A stretch of DNA of 64,000 nt, taken from Gilliamella sp. wkB108 (GTDB taxonomy: Bacteria > Pseudomonadota > Gammaproteobacteria > Enterobacterales > Orbaceae). The stretch lies in NCBI RefSeq assembly GCF_001690195.1, contig NZ_LZGM01000078.1:1-64000 (forward strand), read 5' to 3'. The position numbers and the translations under genes are program-made. The stretch's first letter is position 1, and every line of letters begins with the position of its first letter. Under the pieces are notes generated by a model. The model saw only the letters and a program-made list of their open reading frames with translations, did no database searches and was not told the DNA's origin. This document shows positions 39,796 through 49,637 of this stretch, in pieces.

Positions 39796-40716
39796 ATGAA
39801 TATTCGTGATTTGGAATATTTTGTTTCATTAGCTGAGTTTCGTCACTTTCGTAAAGCAGCTGATGCTTGCAATGTAAGTCAACCAACATTAAGTGGCCAA
39901 ATCAGAAAACTAGAAGATGAGCTAGGTGTAATGTTATTAGAAAGAACTAGCCGAAAAGTATTATTTACACAAACAGGCATGATGCTCGTTGAACAAGCGA
40001 AAGAGATTTTGCGTAATATTCAAATCCTAAAAGAAATGGCAAGCCGTCAAGGTGAAGAGATGTCAGGACCAATGCATATTGGATTAATTCCTACCATTGC
40101 GCCTTATTTGTTACCTCATGTTATTACGGTATTGCATGAATCATATCCACAGTTAGAGCTTTATTTACACGAGGCTCAAACAGCAAATATAGTTGCACAG
40201 CTTGAAAGTGGTAAACTTGATTGCGCAATTATCGCTCAAGTTAAAGAGACAGCACAATTTATTGAACTGCCTTTATTCAATGAACCTATGTTTTTAGCCG
40301 TTCCTGCAAATAATGAGTTGGCGAGTAAAAGAACCGTTAAACTCTCTAGTTTAAAAGGTCAAAAATTCTTGATGTTAGAAGATGGACACTGTTTGCGTGA
40401 TCATGCTATGGGATATTGTTTTCAAGTAGGTATTGATGAAGATAAACAGTTTAAAGCAACCAGTCTTGAAACGCTTCGAAGTATGATCTCGGCAGGAAGA
40501 GGTATAACATTATTTCCTGAGCTTGCAGCACCAAATGAGCGTATTCGAGATAATATCTGTTATATTCCGTGTACTGATCCTGTACCGGTTCGAAGTATAG
40601 CGCTTATATATCGTCCCGGCTCTCCTTTACGTTCACGTTATGAAACTATCGCTAAAACAATTCGTGATCATATGCCAAAAGTATTTGCTGAAAAAGAGCA
40701 GTCACTTAAGCAATAA
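39796..40716 (+). CDS. oxyR: hydrogen-peroxide sensing LysR-type regulator OxyR
   Basis: 306 residues. The N-terminal helix-turn-helix holds FRKAADACNVSQPTLSGQIR. The effector domain carries the redox pair Cys199 and Cys208 (GHCLRDHAMGYC), the same numbering as in E. coli, which form a disulfide on oxidation. It activates peroxide defence genes. fabR follows 47 nt downstream; the sthA gene that separates them in E. coli is missing. Confidence 0.97.
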   Translation: MNIRDLEYFVSLAEFRHFRKAADACNVSQPTLSGQIRKLEDELGVMLLERTSRKVLFTQTGMMLVEQAKEILRNIQILKEMASRQGEEMSGPMHIGLIPTIAPYLLPHVITVLHESYPQLELYLHEAQTANIVAQLESGKLDCAIIAQVKETAQFIELPLFNEPMFLAVPANNELASKRTVKLSSLKGQKFLMLEDGHCLRDHAMGYCFQVGIDEDKQFKATSLETLRSMISAGRGITLFPELAAPNERIRDNICYIPCTDPVPVRSIALIYRPGSPLRSRYETIAKTIRDHMPKVFAEKEQSLKQ

Positions 40717-40763
40717 ATTGATAATTCATAGACAGATTAATGCAGGAAAGTTCGTAAGCAAAA

Positions 40764-41408
40764 ATGAAAAATAACAAAACTGGTGGTGTCCGTGCTTTGC
40801 AAAAAGAAAAAACGCGTCGAAGTTTAATCGATGCAGCTTTTAATCAACTTAATGCCGAACAAGGGTTTGCCAGTTTAAGTCTCCGAGAGGTTGCACGCGA
40901 AGCAGGAATCGCCGCAACTTCTTTCTATCGCCATTTCCGCGATATGGATGAATTGGGTTTAGCCATGGTAGATGAAAGTGGTTTAACTCTACGTCAGTTA
41001 TTGCGACAAGCACGTAAACGTATAGAAAAAGGAGGAAGTGTTCTCCAAACATCAGTAACAACATTTATTGAATTTATTGATAAAAATCCTAAAGTATTTT
41101 TACTGTTATTACGTGAAAAGGCAGGAACCTCATCGGCTTTTCGTTCAGCTATTGCCCGCGAGATCCAACATTTTATTGTAGAGCTTGTAGATTATCTTAA
41201 TAATGCTAATGGCATGCCTCATCATTACAACGAAGCTCAAGCTGAAGCTATGGTCACGATTGCGTTTAATGCGGGTGCCGAAGCAATTGATTTTGATGAA
41301 ATAAAACGTCAGAAATTAATTGAAGATCTTATCTTTCAACTTCGGATGGTATCTAGAGGAGCATATTATCTTTATCATAAAGAGCAGATAAAAGCCGAAC
41401 ATCGCTGA
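40764..41408 (+). CDS. fabR: TetR-type repressor of unsaturated fatty acid synthesis FabR
   Basis: 214 residues. The helix-turn-helix [20 protein letters not shown] and the following [20 protein letters not shown] are nearly identical to E. coli FabR, which represses fabA and fabB in response to acyl chain saturation. It lies in tandem with oxyR and is probably cotranscribed. The basic N-terminus precedes the conserved [14 protein letters not shown]. Confidence 0.93.
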   Translation: MKNNKTGGVRALQKEKTRRSLIDAAFNQLNAEQGFASLSLREVAREAGIAATSFYRHFRDMDELGLAMVDESGLTLRQLLRQARKRIEKGGSVLQTSVTTFIEFIDKNPKVFLLLLREKAGTSSAFRSAIAREIQHFIVELVDYLNNANGMPHHYNEAQAEAMVTIAFNAGAEAIDFDEIKRQKLIEDLIFQLRMVSRGAYYLYHKEQIKAEHR

Positions 41409-41436
41409 TTTAAAAAAACTTGAATTCAGCAAGCGG

Positions 41437-41478
41437 TTTATACTGAAACGTATAGCTAACCTGAAACATCTTTACAAA
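41437..41478 (-). repeat. interspersed intergenic repeat, copy 2 (inverse orientation)
   Basis: On the minus strand: TTTGTAAAGAT, GTTTCAG (41467-41461), spacer GTTAGCTATAC, GTTTCAG (41449-41443), then TATAAA. It lies between fabR and the hydrolase gene. The two 7-mers repeat with an 18-nt period. Confidence 0.72.
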
Positions 41479-41602
41479 TTTATGCTTTATATACTTCATT
41501 TATTTATCTGGTGTTATTTGTTCAAAATAACTGCTATTCTTATTTTTACAAATTTCTTTAAATATTATGATTGAAGTTTTTATTTAAAATGGAATTAACT
41601 AT

Positions 41603-42640
41603 ATGCTTAAATTTAATCATTTATTTAATACATTAGTTTTACTTTTCCCCATTTTTACTTATGCATCGTTTAATGTTGGTTTTAAGCAAATTAATTTAGA
41701 TAAAGTAGGGAGTAGACCTTTAAATATTGCAGTGTGGTATCCAGCAAAAAATAGTGGAGAAACAATAGCTATTAGTGATAATACCGTTTTTTATGGCTCC
41801 AGAGTAATACCTAATGGCAAACCTTTGCTAAGTAATAATAAATATCCATTAATCGTATTTTCTCATGGTTATGGTGGTAGCTGGCGTAATTTGAGTTGGT
41901 TAGCTTATGAATTAACCGGTCAAGGTTATATTGTGGTTGCGCCAAATCATCCTGGTACTACCATTTTAAATCGAGATATCAAACAATCTGTTCAGTTATG
42001 GCAACGCCCACGAGATTTAAGTAGAACTATTGATGCTATAAGTATAGATGAAGATTTAGCCAGTTATATAGACATGAATAAGATCTCGGCCATAGGGTAT
42101 TCTTTGGGTGGATGGACAGTTATCGCACTTGCCGGTGGTCGATTTAATACTGCGTTATTTAAACAAGATTGTATGACTCATTCGAATTTAAAGGCATGTG
42201 AGTTAGTATCAGATCTTGGACTGGATAACCCTGAATTAAATAACAGTATGAAAGATCCGCGCATAAAAGCGTTTATTACTTTAGATTCTGGCTTAGCAAG
42301 AGGATTTACTCCTCAAAGTTTGAAAAATATGGATATTCCTTCCTTAGTTATTGGTGCAGGAATTGATGTTGGAGATATGGCTGTTGAGCTCGAATCTGGC
42401 TATTTACAACAATTTCTTACCAAGAGTTTATCCACTTATATTGTGATTCCTGACGCAATGCATTTTAGTTTTATGCAAGTTTGTAAGGTTGGTGCAGTCG
42501 ATTTATTAAATAAAGAAAGTGAAGGAGAAGGGATTATTTGCCAAGATGGCGGTACTCGTGAAAGGACGGAAATTCATCGAGAACTAAGTTATCTTATCAC
42601 TGGTTTTTTGTCTAAAATATTTTTGAATACTGCTGATTAG
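41603..42640 (+). CDS. secreted alpha/beta hydrolase, PAF-acetylhydrolase/dienelactone hydrolase-like
   Basis: 345 residues with an N-terminal signal peptide (about 1-21, TYAS). The alpha/beta hydrolase core has an oxyanion region VFSHGYGGSWRN, the nucleophile Ser167 in GYSLGGW and a candidate catalytic His287 in DAMHFS; the acid is probably in LVIGAGIDVGD. The layout (N-terminal RPLNIAVWYPA) is typical of predicted dienelactone hydrolases and PAF-acetylhydrolase-like lipases. Substrate unknown. The signal peptide suggests a periplasmic esterase acting on host or diet lipids or esters; that is inference. Confidence 0.72.
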   Translation: MLKFNHLFNTLVLLFPIFTYASFNVGFKQINLDKVGSRPLNIAVWYPAKNSGETIAISDNTVFYGSRVIPNGKPLLSNNKYPLIVFSHGYGGSWRNLSWLAYELTGQGYIVVAPNHPGTTILNRDIKQSVQLWQRPRDLSRTIDAISIDEDLASYIDMNKISAIGYSLGGWTVIALAGGRFNTALFKQDCMTHSNLKACELVSDLGLDNPELNNSMKDPRIKAFITLDSGLARGFTPQSLKNMDIPSLVIGAGIDVGDMAVELESGYLQQFLTKSLSTYIVIPDAMHFSFMQVCKVGAVDLLNKESEGEGIICQDGGTRERTEIHRELSYLITGFLSKIFLNTAD

Positions 42641-42651
42641 TGTTTTAAAAG

Positions 42652-42674
42652 TTACTGCGGCAAAGCCGCAGTAA
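42652..42674. terminator. bidirectional terminator between the hydrolase gene and pntB
   Basis: TTACTGCGGC, AAA, GCCGCAGTAA is a 10-bp perfect stem between converging genes, followed by TATTTTG on the plus strand. Confidence 0.8.
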
Positions 42675-42696
42675 TATTTTGTTGGACTATAGTCTA

Positions 42697-44088
42697 TTAC
42701 AAATTTTGTAATACTTTTTCAACACTATCTTTAGCATCACCAAATAGCATATAGCTGTTTTCTTTAAAGAATAGCGGATTTTGTACACCAGCATAACCGG
42801 TATTCATTGAACGTTTAGAAATAATAACGGTTTTTGCTTTCCATACTTCAAGAACTGGCATACCAGCAATAGGACTATTTGGATCTTCTTCTGCGGCCGG
42901 ATTAACCGTGTCATTAGCACCAATAACCCAAACCACATCGGTATCAGGGAAATCATCATTAATTTCATCCATTTCCAATACAATATCATAAGGTACTTTT
43001 GCTTCGGCTAATAATACATTCATATGACCAGGTAAACGACCTGCAACAGGGTGAATACCAAATCTCACTTCAATATCCATAGCGCGTAATTTTTCAGTAA
43101 TATTACTTACCGCGCCTTGAGCTTGTGCAACAGCCATACCATAACCTGGAACAATAATTACAGAACGAGCCTCTTTTAATGTTTGAGCTACATCAGCAGG
43201 TTGCATTTCACGATATTCACCTTGTTCTTCATCAGATGAACTTGATGTACTACCGTCACTACCAAAACCACCAGCAATGACACTAATAAATGAGCGATTC
43301 ATTGCTTTACACATAATATAAGAAAGAATGGCACCTGACGAACCAACTAATGCACCGGTGACAATTAATAGGTCATTACCTAACATAAATCCGGCTGCTG
43401 CTGCTGCCCAACCAGAGTATGAGTTAAGCATTGAAATAACAACAGGCATATCAGCGCCGCCAATTGATGCAACAAGATGAAAGCCAAACACTAATGCAAT
43501 GATGGTCATGACTAATAAACTAATAGTCGCACCAACACCAGATTGAACTTTAACAAAAATAAACATCAGAATAACAGAAACGACAATAGCCCCTAAGTTC
43601 CAATAATGTTTATATGGAATTGATAAAGGTTTAGAACTAATGCGTCCATTTAATTTACCAAATGCCACAATAGAACCAGAAAACGTTACGGCACCAATAA
43701 ATATACCGACAAAAATTTCAACTAAATGCACTGTAAATTCATTTTGATGAATATAATGTAAGCTATTCTGATCTAAAAAGCTGTTAAAACCAACAAGAAC
43801 CGCTGCCATACCCACGAAACTGTGAAGTAATGCAACTAATTCTGGCATTTGGGTCATCTCAACTTTTTTAGCTAGATATAAACCAATAGCTGCGCCGATA
43901 ATCATTGCAATAATTATCCAGTGTAAACCACCTTTGATACTAGCAATTGCTGCAATAAGAGCGATTGCCATACCAATCATACCGTAAATATTACCGGATT
44001 TTGCTGATTCCTGATTAGAAAGCCCACGTAGACTAAAAATGAAAAGTAATGCAGCAATTACATAGGCTGCTTGAATGATTCCATACAT
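42697..44088 (-). CDS. pntB: NAD(P) transhydrogenase subunit beta
   Basis: 463 residues (E. coli 462). Membrane part of about nine helices, then the NADP(H)-binding domain III (about 290-463: [59 protein letters not shown], and SMNTGYAGV). With PntA it uses the proton gradient to reduce NADP+ with NADH. It starts 16 nt after pntA. Confidence 0.97.
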   Translation of the reverse strand: MYGIIQAAYVIAALLFIFSLRGLSNQESAKSGNIYGMIGMAIALIAAIASIKGGLHWIIIAMIIGAAIGLYLAKKVEMTQMPELVALLHSFVGMAAVLVGFNSFLDQNSLHYIHQNEFTVHLVEIFVGIFIGAVTFSGSIVAFGKLNGRISSKPLSIPYKHYWNLGAIVVSVILMFIFVKVQSGVGATISLLVMTIIALVFGFHLVASIGGADMPVVISMLNSYSGWAAAAAGFMLGNDLLIVTGALVGSSGAILSYIMCKAMNRSFISVIAGGFGSDGSTSSSSDEEQGEYREMQPADVAQTLKEARSVIIVPGYGMAVAQAQGAVSNITEKLRAMDIEVRFGIHPVAGRLPGHMNVLLAEAKVPYDIVLEMDEINDDFPDTDVVWVIGANDTVNPAAEEDPNSPIAGMPVLEVWKAKTVIISKRSMNTGYAGVQNPLFFKENSYMLFGDAKDSVEKVLQNL

Positions 44089-44104
44089 TATTTATGCTCT
44101 CCTA

Positions 44105-45637
44105 TTACTTGCCACGTTGGAACATTTTCAGCATTCTTTGCGTAACAAAGAATCCACCAAAAATATTAATACTAGCAATCAAAATAGCGACAAAGGCAAT
44201 AGCTGTAGTTAAGCCATTATCATCACCGACTTGCAAGATTGCACCGACCAAAATAATACCCGAAATGGCATTAGTAACGGACATAAGTGGCGTGTGGAGA
44301 GAATGAGTAACATTCCATACAACGTAATACCCCACCACGCAAGATAAAGCAAATACTGTAAAATGCCCTAAAAAACTTTCCGGCACAGAATCAGCTAACC
44401 AGAAGTAAGCAATCATAATTAAAGCTAAAATGCCATACTTCTTGCGAGGATCCATTGGTTTAGGTTCAGGTTTAACAACTGGCTCAGCAGTTTTCTTTTG
44501 TGGCTGTGCAGAGACTTGAATTGGTGGTGCAGGCCATGTTATTTCTTTATCTTTAACAACAGTAACACCGCGGATAACAACATCATCAAAATTAATATCT
44601 ATATTGCCATCTTTCTCTTTTGCAAGAAGTTTTAATAGGTTAACGATATTAGTCCCGTAAAGTTGAGAAGCTTGAGCAGGCATGCGATTAGCTAAATCCG
44701 TATAACCAACAATTTTAACGTTATTATCGGTTTCATAAACTTCACCTGGCTTAGTTAACTCACAGTTACCGCCTGTTAATGCTGCTAAATCAACAATAAC
44801 ACTACCTGGTTTCATTGACTCAACCATTTCTTTTGAAATAAGTTTAGGTGCTGGTTTTCCAGGAATTAATGCTGTTGTGATAATAATATCAACATCTTTT
44901 GCTTGCTCAGCAAATAGCGCCATTTCAGCCTCAATAAAGGCTGCTGACATCTGTTTCGCATATCCGTCCCCAGAACCCGCTTCTTCTTCAAAATCCAATT
45001 CTAAGAAGTCTGCGCCCATACTATTAATTTGCTCAGCAACTTCTGGACGTGTATCAAAAGCTCTGACGATAGCACCAAGACTAACGGCTGCACCAATTGC
45101 AGCAAGGCCAGCAACACCTGCACCAATGACTAAGACTTTAGCTGGTGGCACTTTACCAGCAGCAGTAACTTGCCCTGTAAAGAATCGACCAAATTGATTT
45201 GCAGCCTCAATAACAGAACGATAGCCTGCAATATTAGACATTGAACTTAATGCATCAAGAGATTGAGCGCGAGAAATACGTGGCACACAATCCATCGCCA
45301 TTACGGTAATATTCTTAGCCGCAAGTTTTTCTAATAGTTCTTTATGTTGTGCAGGATAAATATAACTAATAAGGGTTAATCCCTCTTTCATTAAAGCAAT
45401 TTCATCATCGGTTGGTGCATGAAATTTTAAAATTAAGTCATTTTGCCAAATATCTTGAGTATTTTGAATTGTGGCTCCAGCATCAATAAAAGCTTGATCT
45501 TCAAAATGAGCAGCATGACCAGCACCTTGTTCAACGGAAACTGTAAATCCAAGTTTTAACAGTTGTCCAACAGTTTGTGGTGTTGCCGCAACTCTAGCTT
45601 CATTGGATAACCGTTCTTTAGGTATACCTATATGCAT
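44105..45637 (-). CDS. pntA: NAD(P) transhydrogenase subunit alpha
   Basis: 510 residues, the E. coli length. NAD(H)-binding domain I shows [20 protein letters not shown], the Rossmann motif [15 protein letters not shown], and the mobile loop near YAKQMS. About four C-terminal membrane helices contribute to the proton channel. The soluble sthA-type transhydrogenase, present between oxyR and fabR in E. coli, is missing from that position here, so pntAB may be the main transhydrogenase; that is inference from this window only. Confidence 0.97.
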   Translation of the reverse strand: MHIGIPKERLSNEARVAATPQTVGQLLKLGFTVSVEQGAGHAAHFEDQAFIDAGATIQNTQDIWQNDLILKFHAPTDDEIALMKEGLTLISYIYPAQHKELLEKLAAKNITVMAMDCVPRISRAQSLDALSSMSNIAGYRSVIEAANQFGRFFTGQVTAAGKVPPAKVLVIGAGVAGLAAIGAAVSLGAIVRAFDTRPEVAEQINSMGADFLELDFEEEAGSGDGYAKQMSAAFIEAEMALFAEQAKDVDIIITTALIPGKPAPKLISKEMVESMKPGSVIVDLAALTGGNCELTKPGEVYETDNNVKIVGYTDLANRMPAQASQLYGTNIVNLLKLLAKEKDGNIDINFDDVVIRGVTVVKDKEITWPAPPIQVSAQPQKKTAEPVVKPEPKPMDPRKKYGILALIMIAYFWLADSVPESFLGHFTVFALSCVVGYYVVWNVTHSLHTPLMSVTNAISGIILVGAILQVGDDNGLTTAIAFVAILIASINIFGGFFVTQRMLKMFQRGK

Positions 45638-45947
45638 TGCGTTACATCCTTATGTTAAAGTTTATCTATGATTGCTGATTTTAGCATAAATTAGCGCCAG
45701 TGCGAGTAGGGGAATTTATTTTTTATGTTTAATGTTTGATTATTATTTTTAGTAATAACACGTTGCTAACTATTTAATTTACTAAACAATCATAATGCCG
45801 ATACCAGTTTATCCGTTAATCGTTGTAAAATTTTGTCAATAAATAAACTTATTGTTCCTCATATGGGTTATTACCTATTGTTCTATTTTTAAAGCAGTCA
45901 GTAATGACTTACCTATGTTCCGTTTGCTTCTGTTTTATCTCCTAAGT

Positions 45948-45963
45948 TATGATAATTATCACT
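45948..45963 (+). promoter_or_regulatory. CRP-binding site, class II position
   Basis: TATGA-TAATTA-TCACT matches TGTGA-N6-TCACA at 8 of 10 consensus positions. The -10 box TATACT lies at 45985-45990; a start of transcription near 45997 would put the site centre at -41.5, the class II spacing. Confidence 0.6.
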
Positions 45964-45984
45964 CTTTTATTTACTAAATAAAGC

Positions 45985-45990
45985 TATACT
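45985..45990 (+). promoter_or_regulatory. -10 box of the nucleoside salvage operon
   Basis: TATACT, 29 bp before the start codon and 21 bp after the end of the CRP-like site; no good -35 hexamer, as is usual at CRP-dependent promoters. Confidence 0.5.
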
Positions 45991-46018
45991 TCTGACCAAT
46001 TATTTAGAGGATTACTTT

Positions 46019-47212
46019 ATGTTTTTAGAAGAAAGACAAAAAGCTATCTTGGATTATTTAGATAAACACGAAACAGGTAGCGTACAACATTTTTCTAATA
46101 TTTTTAATGTTTCAAAAGAAACAATTAGAAAAGATCTTTCTGCACTAGCCAAGCAACATTTTATTATTCGTTGTTATGGTGGTGCTATGATTTTAAGACA
46201 TAAATTGGTTAGTAGCATTGCACACAAAGAGAATATTGCCTCGTTACTGACGAGATATAAAAAACAAAAAACCAAAAAACGAGGAGAAAAAATGAACGGT
46301 AATATTTGTATTTTAGGTTCATTTAATATTGATATTGTTGCTCAAGTATCAAGATTTCCAAAAGGGGGAGAATCGATTTTAGCACAAAGAAGTTTAATTG
46401 GTCCTGGCGGTAAAGGAGCGAATCAGGCCTTAGCGGCAAGTCATGCTGAAGCGAAAGTTCATTTTGTGGCTAAAGTCGGAACAGATCAGTTTAGTCAATT
46501 TGCACATAATCACCTTACCTTATCAAAAATTAACTCATTTACATTATATCAATCAGAAAAAGAGCCTACAGGTAATGCAGTAATCTATGTATCTGAGGAA
46601 AATGGTGAAAATATGATTGCCATTTATCCAGGTGCAAATTTAACGATAACAGATGAAGAGATTGCAATGTTAGAAAGCAATTTAAAGCAATCTGATATTT
46701 TATTAGTTCAACTTGAAAATAATATTGATGCTATATCAAATGCTGTGAAATTAGCTAAAGCAGTAGGGGTAAAAGTTGTTCTTAATCCTGCTCCTTATTC
46801 TAAAGATGTCATTCAATTAATACCTTATATTGATATTATCACACCCAATGAAACAGAAGCGAGTTTGATGTCGGGAATTGAGGTAAATGACTTAGATTCA
46901 GCAAAACTGGCGGCCGAAAAGATCCATTCTTTAGGGATTCAAACCGTTATTATTACTTTGGGTAGTAAAGGTTCTCTTATTTTTGATGGTAAAGAACACC
47001 AGCATATTAAACCATTCTTAGCTGTTTCTGTAGATACAACAGGTGCTGGAGATGCCTTTAATGGTGCTTTTTGTGCTTCATTAGCTAAGGGAGAATCACT
47101 CTACCAATCAGCAACTTATGCTTCTGCTTTTGCATCTTTAGCGGTTGAACGTGAAGGTGCGTCAAATATGCCATCTCATCAGAGTGTACTTCAAAGAATG
47201 GCAAACAAATAA
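46019..47212 (+). CDS. DeoR-type HTH/ribokinase (PfkB) fusion protein
   Basis: 397 residues. The N-terminal 65 or so are a DeoR-family winged helix (ERQKAILDYLDKHETGSVQH, then VSKETIRKDLSALAKQ and RCYGGAMI), without the sugar-phosphate sensor domain of a normal DeoR repressor. After a lysine-rich linker (to residue 91), a full PfkB/ribokinase domain begins MNGNICILGSFNIDIVAQ, with GPGGKGANQALAAS, NPAPYSKDVI, TPNETEA and the catalytic Asp345 in TTGAGDAFNGAF. The likely reaction is ribose or deoxyribose to its 5-phosphate. GAGGAG lies 5 nt before an in-frame ATG at 46292, so the kinase may also be made alone (306 residues). HTH-PfkB fusions such as E. coli YeiI are a precedent. It heads an operon with a nucleoside hydrolase and an MFS transporter. 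Confidence 0.85.
   Translation: MFLEERQKAILDYLDKHETGSVQHFSNIFNVSKETIRKDLSALAKQHFIIRCYGGAMILRHKLVSSIAHKENIASLLTRYKKQKTKKRGEKMNGNICILGSFNIDIVAQVSRFPKGGESILAQRSLIGPGGKGANQALAASHAEAKVHFVAKVGTDQFSQFAHNHLTLSKINSFTLYQSEKEPTGNAVIYVSEENGENMIAIYPGANLTITDEEIAMLESNLKQSDILLVQLENNIDAISNAVKLAKAVGVKVVLNPAPYSKDVIQLIPYIDIITPNETEASLMSGIEVNDLDSAKLAAEKIHSLGIQTVIITLGSKGSLIFDGKEHQHIKPFLAVSVDTTGAGDAFNGAFCASLAKGESLYQSATYASAFASLAVEREGASNMPSHQSVLQRMANK
46281..46294 (+). promoter_or_regulatory. internal ribosome-binding site and start inside the HTH-ribokinase gene
   Basis: GAGGAG (46281-46286), 5 nt, then ATG (46292-46294, codon 92), exactly at the start of the kinase domain. It is stronger than the site upstream of the full-length start (TTTAGAGGATTACTTT). 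Confidence 0.6.
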
Positions 47213-47235
47213 ATTTATATTAGAGGAAACGATTA

Positions 47236-48192
47236 ATGACAAATCAGCCTAAAAAAATTATTCTCGATTGCGATCCCGGTCATGATGATGCGATTGCAAT
47301 GTTATTAGCACATGGTAATCCAGATATTGAATTATTAGCCGTAACAACAGTTGTGGGTAATCAAACGTTAGATAAAGTAACTCGTAATGCTCTATCTGTA
47401 GCGCGTATAGCTAATATTACTCATGTTCCTTTCGCTGCTGGTGCAGTAAGGCCATTAATTAGAAATGTAGAAATTGCGCCAGATATTCATGGTGATTCAG
47501 GATTAGATGGCCCGGTATTGCCAGAGCCTACAATACAGCTTGACTCAAGACATGCTATTGATTTAATCATCGATACAGTTATGTCGCACCCACCAAAAAC
47601 CATAACGCTTGTACCCACTGGTGGTTTGACGAATATTGCAATGGCTGCACGTAAAGAGCCAAAAATTGTCGAAAGAGTAAAAGAAATTGTTTTAATGGGT
47701 GGCGGTTACCATGTTGGTAACTGGAGTGCTGTTGCGGAATTTAATATAAAGATAGATCCTGAAGCGGCTCACATTGTATTTAATGAAAAATGGCCATTAA
47801 CCATGGTTGGATTGGATCTTACTCATCAAGCGTTAGCGACGCCAGAGGTCATTGAAAAGATTTCTGCCATCAAAACAAAACCAGCTAAGTTTGTGCTTGA
47901 AATGCTTGAATTTTTTGGAAAAATGTATAAGCAAGCACAAGGTTTTACCTATCCGCCAGTTCACGATCCTTGTGCTGTAGCTTATGTTATCAATCCAAAT
48001 TTAATTAAAACGCAACGAGTTCCAGTTGATATAGAACTAACCGGAACGCTTACTTTAGGTATGACGGTTGCTGATTTTCGTTTTCCAGTAAATGAAAATT
48101 GTCATACACAAGTAGCGACTAAACTTGATCATGCTGGGTTTTGGGATTTAATCGTGGATGCTTTAGAACGTATTGGAGAGGTAAATTTATGA
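47236..48192 (+). CDS. ribonucleoside hydrolase (RihA/RihB-like)
   Basis: Inosine-uridine-preferring nucleoside hydrolase family, 318 residues. The calcium-binding signature DCDPGHDDA (Asp11, 13, 17, 18) opens the protein. GGGYHVGNWSAVAEFNIKIDPEAA carries active-site residues, and VHDPCAVAY gives the C-terminal metal ligand. It splits nucleosides into base and ribose. The closest E. coli relatives are the pyrimidine-preferring RihA and RihB; substrate preference is not readable from sequence alone. The kinase upstream can phosphorylate the ribose and the transporter downstream could bring in the nucleoside. Confidence 0.92.
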   Translation: MTNQPKKIILDCDPGHDDAIAMLLAHGNPDIELLAVTTVVGNQTLDKVTRNALSVARIANITHVPFAAGAVRPLIRNVEIAPDIHGDSGLDGPVLPEPTIQLDSRHAIDLIIDTVMSHPPKTITLVPTGGLTNIAMAARKEPKIVERVKEIVLMGGGYHVGNWSAVAEFNIKIDPEAAHIVFNEKWPLTMVGLDLTHQALATPEVIEKISAIKTKPAKFVLEMLEFFGKMYKQAQGFTYPPVHDPCAVAYVINPNLIKTQRVPVDIELTGTLTLGMTVADFRFPVNENCHTQVATKLDHAGFWDLIVDALERIGEVNL

Positions 48193-49577
48193 TAGAACAA
48201 AGCAAGGATAAAACTAATGTCTTGACGTTAATGGTTGCATTACTTGCTGCTTGCGTAGCATTTCAACTTAATGCGAGCATGTTAAGCCCAGTATTAGTTA
48301 CAATTACTAAAGAGTTGGGAACAAATGATGCAGCTGTTGGATTATCTCAAACTTCTTTCTTTATTGCTGCTGCACTTTTTTCACTCTTTTTACCTCGTTT
48401 AAGTGATATAAAAGGGCGTAAAAAAGTATTAACCGGCATGTTATTGATAATGACATTAGGCACAGTTCTTGCGGCTATTGCCCCTAATATAGAAGTGTTA
48501 TATGCAGCGCGGATTATACAGGGTGTATCAGGACCGGTGGTTCCACTTTGTTTGCTTATGCTCAGTTATGAAGTAAAAGATGTCAAACAATATGGTATGT
48601 TAATGGGAATAGTTACCGCAGTAAATGGTGGTATTGCTGGTGTTGATGCTATTGCAGGAGGCGTGCTTGCCACTCAATTTGGATTCCGTTCTGTTTTTTG
48701 GGTTATTGCTGTTGTTGCCGCTATTTCAACTTATTTCGTCTACCGTTTTGCATCAGAATCTAAACCGTCGGCTGGAACTAAAATGGATTGGTTAGGCGTT
48801 TTACTAATAGTATTAACGATTGCAGCTTTATTATTAGCACTTAATGAAGCAGGTAAACTTGCCAATGCTAATTGGTTTATTGTTATTGGATTAACGCTGT
48901 TTGCGATTATTTGCTTTATTTTATTTTGGAACGTAGAAAAAAGAAATAAACAGCCACTTGTTACGACTATTCACTTAAAAAAACGATCAACTTGGGCTTT
49001 ATTATTAACGACAACTCTCACCATGACGGGTATTTTTGCAGTAGTCAATGGTTTGGTTATGTCGATAGCACAAAATCATGAAATCGGATTTGGTCTTGAT
49101 CCTGATTGGGCCTCATTAATCTTTTTAACACCTTATGCGCTAATTGGTTGGGTAGTTGGGCCATTTTCAGGAAGATTAGCGCCTTCAATGGGATACAATA
49201 AAGTACTAAAATTAGGTTTAGTCGGCTGTATTATTGGCATCTTAATGATTATGTTTTACGGGATCCATTCTTTACCGATTTTAACTATTGGTGTCATTGT
49301 ATTAGGGATTTTCTATGCCGGTATGGCAAATATTATCTTAAATGGTTTAGGTGTCGTTTTATCACCTACAGAAAATCCGGGATTTTTGCCGGGTATGAAT
49401 GCAGGAGCATTTAATTTAGGTGCTGGATTAAGTTTTGCATTGTTACCGGCTATACAAATGATGAATGGTAATTCAGTTGATGGATATTTTAATGGGTTAT
49501 TATTAGGGCTTATTATAACAATATTGGCTTTACTTTCTTCTTTATTAATTCCTCGTCCAGTTAATGCTGAAGTTTAA
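48189..49577 (+). CDS. MFS transporter, probable nucleoside or sugar permease
   Basis: Major facilitator protein of 462 residues with 12-14 predicted helices. Motif A lies in the loop after helix 2 (PRLSDIKGRKKVLTG). Start placed at 48189 because its ATG overlaps the hydrolase stop (ATGA) and GGAGAGG lies at the right distance; the frame is open further up to 48141 but that sequence is hydrolase coding DNA. The substrate is inferred from the operon, not from the protein: a nucleoside or ribose. The MFS family also includes drug exporters of this layout (DHA2-like). Confidence 0.8.
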   Translation: MIEQSKDKTNVLTLMVALLAACVAFQLNASMLSPVLVTITKELGTNDAAVGLSQTSFFIAAALFSLFLPRLSDIKGRKKVLTGMLLIMTLGTVLAAIAPNIEVLYAARIIQGVSGPVVPLCLLMLSYEVKDVKQYGMLMGIVTAVNGGIAGVDAIAGGVLATQFGFRSVFWVIAVVAAISTYFVYRFASESKPSAGTKMDWLGVLLIVLTIAALLLALNEAGKLANANWFIVIGLTLFAIICFILFWNVEKRNKQPLVTTIHLKKRSTWALLLTTTLTMTGIFAVVNGLVMSIAQNHEIGFGLDPDWASLIFLTPYALIGWVVGPFSGRLAPSMGYNKVLKLGLVGCIIGILMIMFYGIHSLPILTIGVIVLGIFYAGMANIILNGLGVVLSPTENPGFLPGMNAGAFNLGAGLSFALLPAIQMMNGNSVDGYFNGLLLGLIITILALLSSLLIPRPVNAEV

Positions 49578-49600
49578 TCAATTAAGTTAACTTAACTTAA

Positions 49601-49637
49601 TAAAAAACGAGATCATATATAGATCTCGTTTTTTTTG
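49601..49637 (+). terminator. Rho-independent terminator after the salvage operon
   Basis: AACGAGATC pairs with GATCTCGTT, flanked by A-run and T-run so that the terminator could work on both strands. It ends the kinase-hydrolase-transporter operon. Confidence 0.9.

Larger units (their letters stand above)
45638..46018. other. divergent promoter region between pntA and the salvage operon
   Basis: About 380 nt without a gene. The plus-strand side holds the CRP-like site at 45948 and a TATACT box. The pntA promoter should lie on the minus strand near 45660-45740, but I could not fix it. Confidence 0.5.

Noticed and set aside
48141-48188. upstream extension of the MFS transporter start
   Set aside because: The stretch is the end of the hydrolase gene in another frame. 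The ATG at 48189 has a good ribosome-binding site and the usual ATGA overlap.
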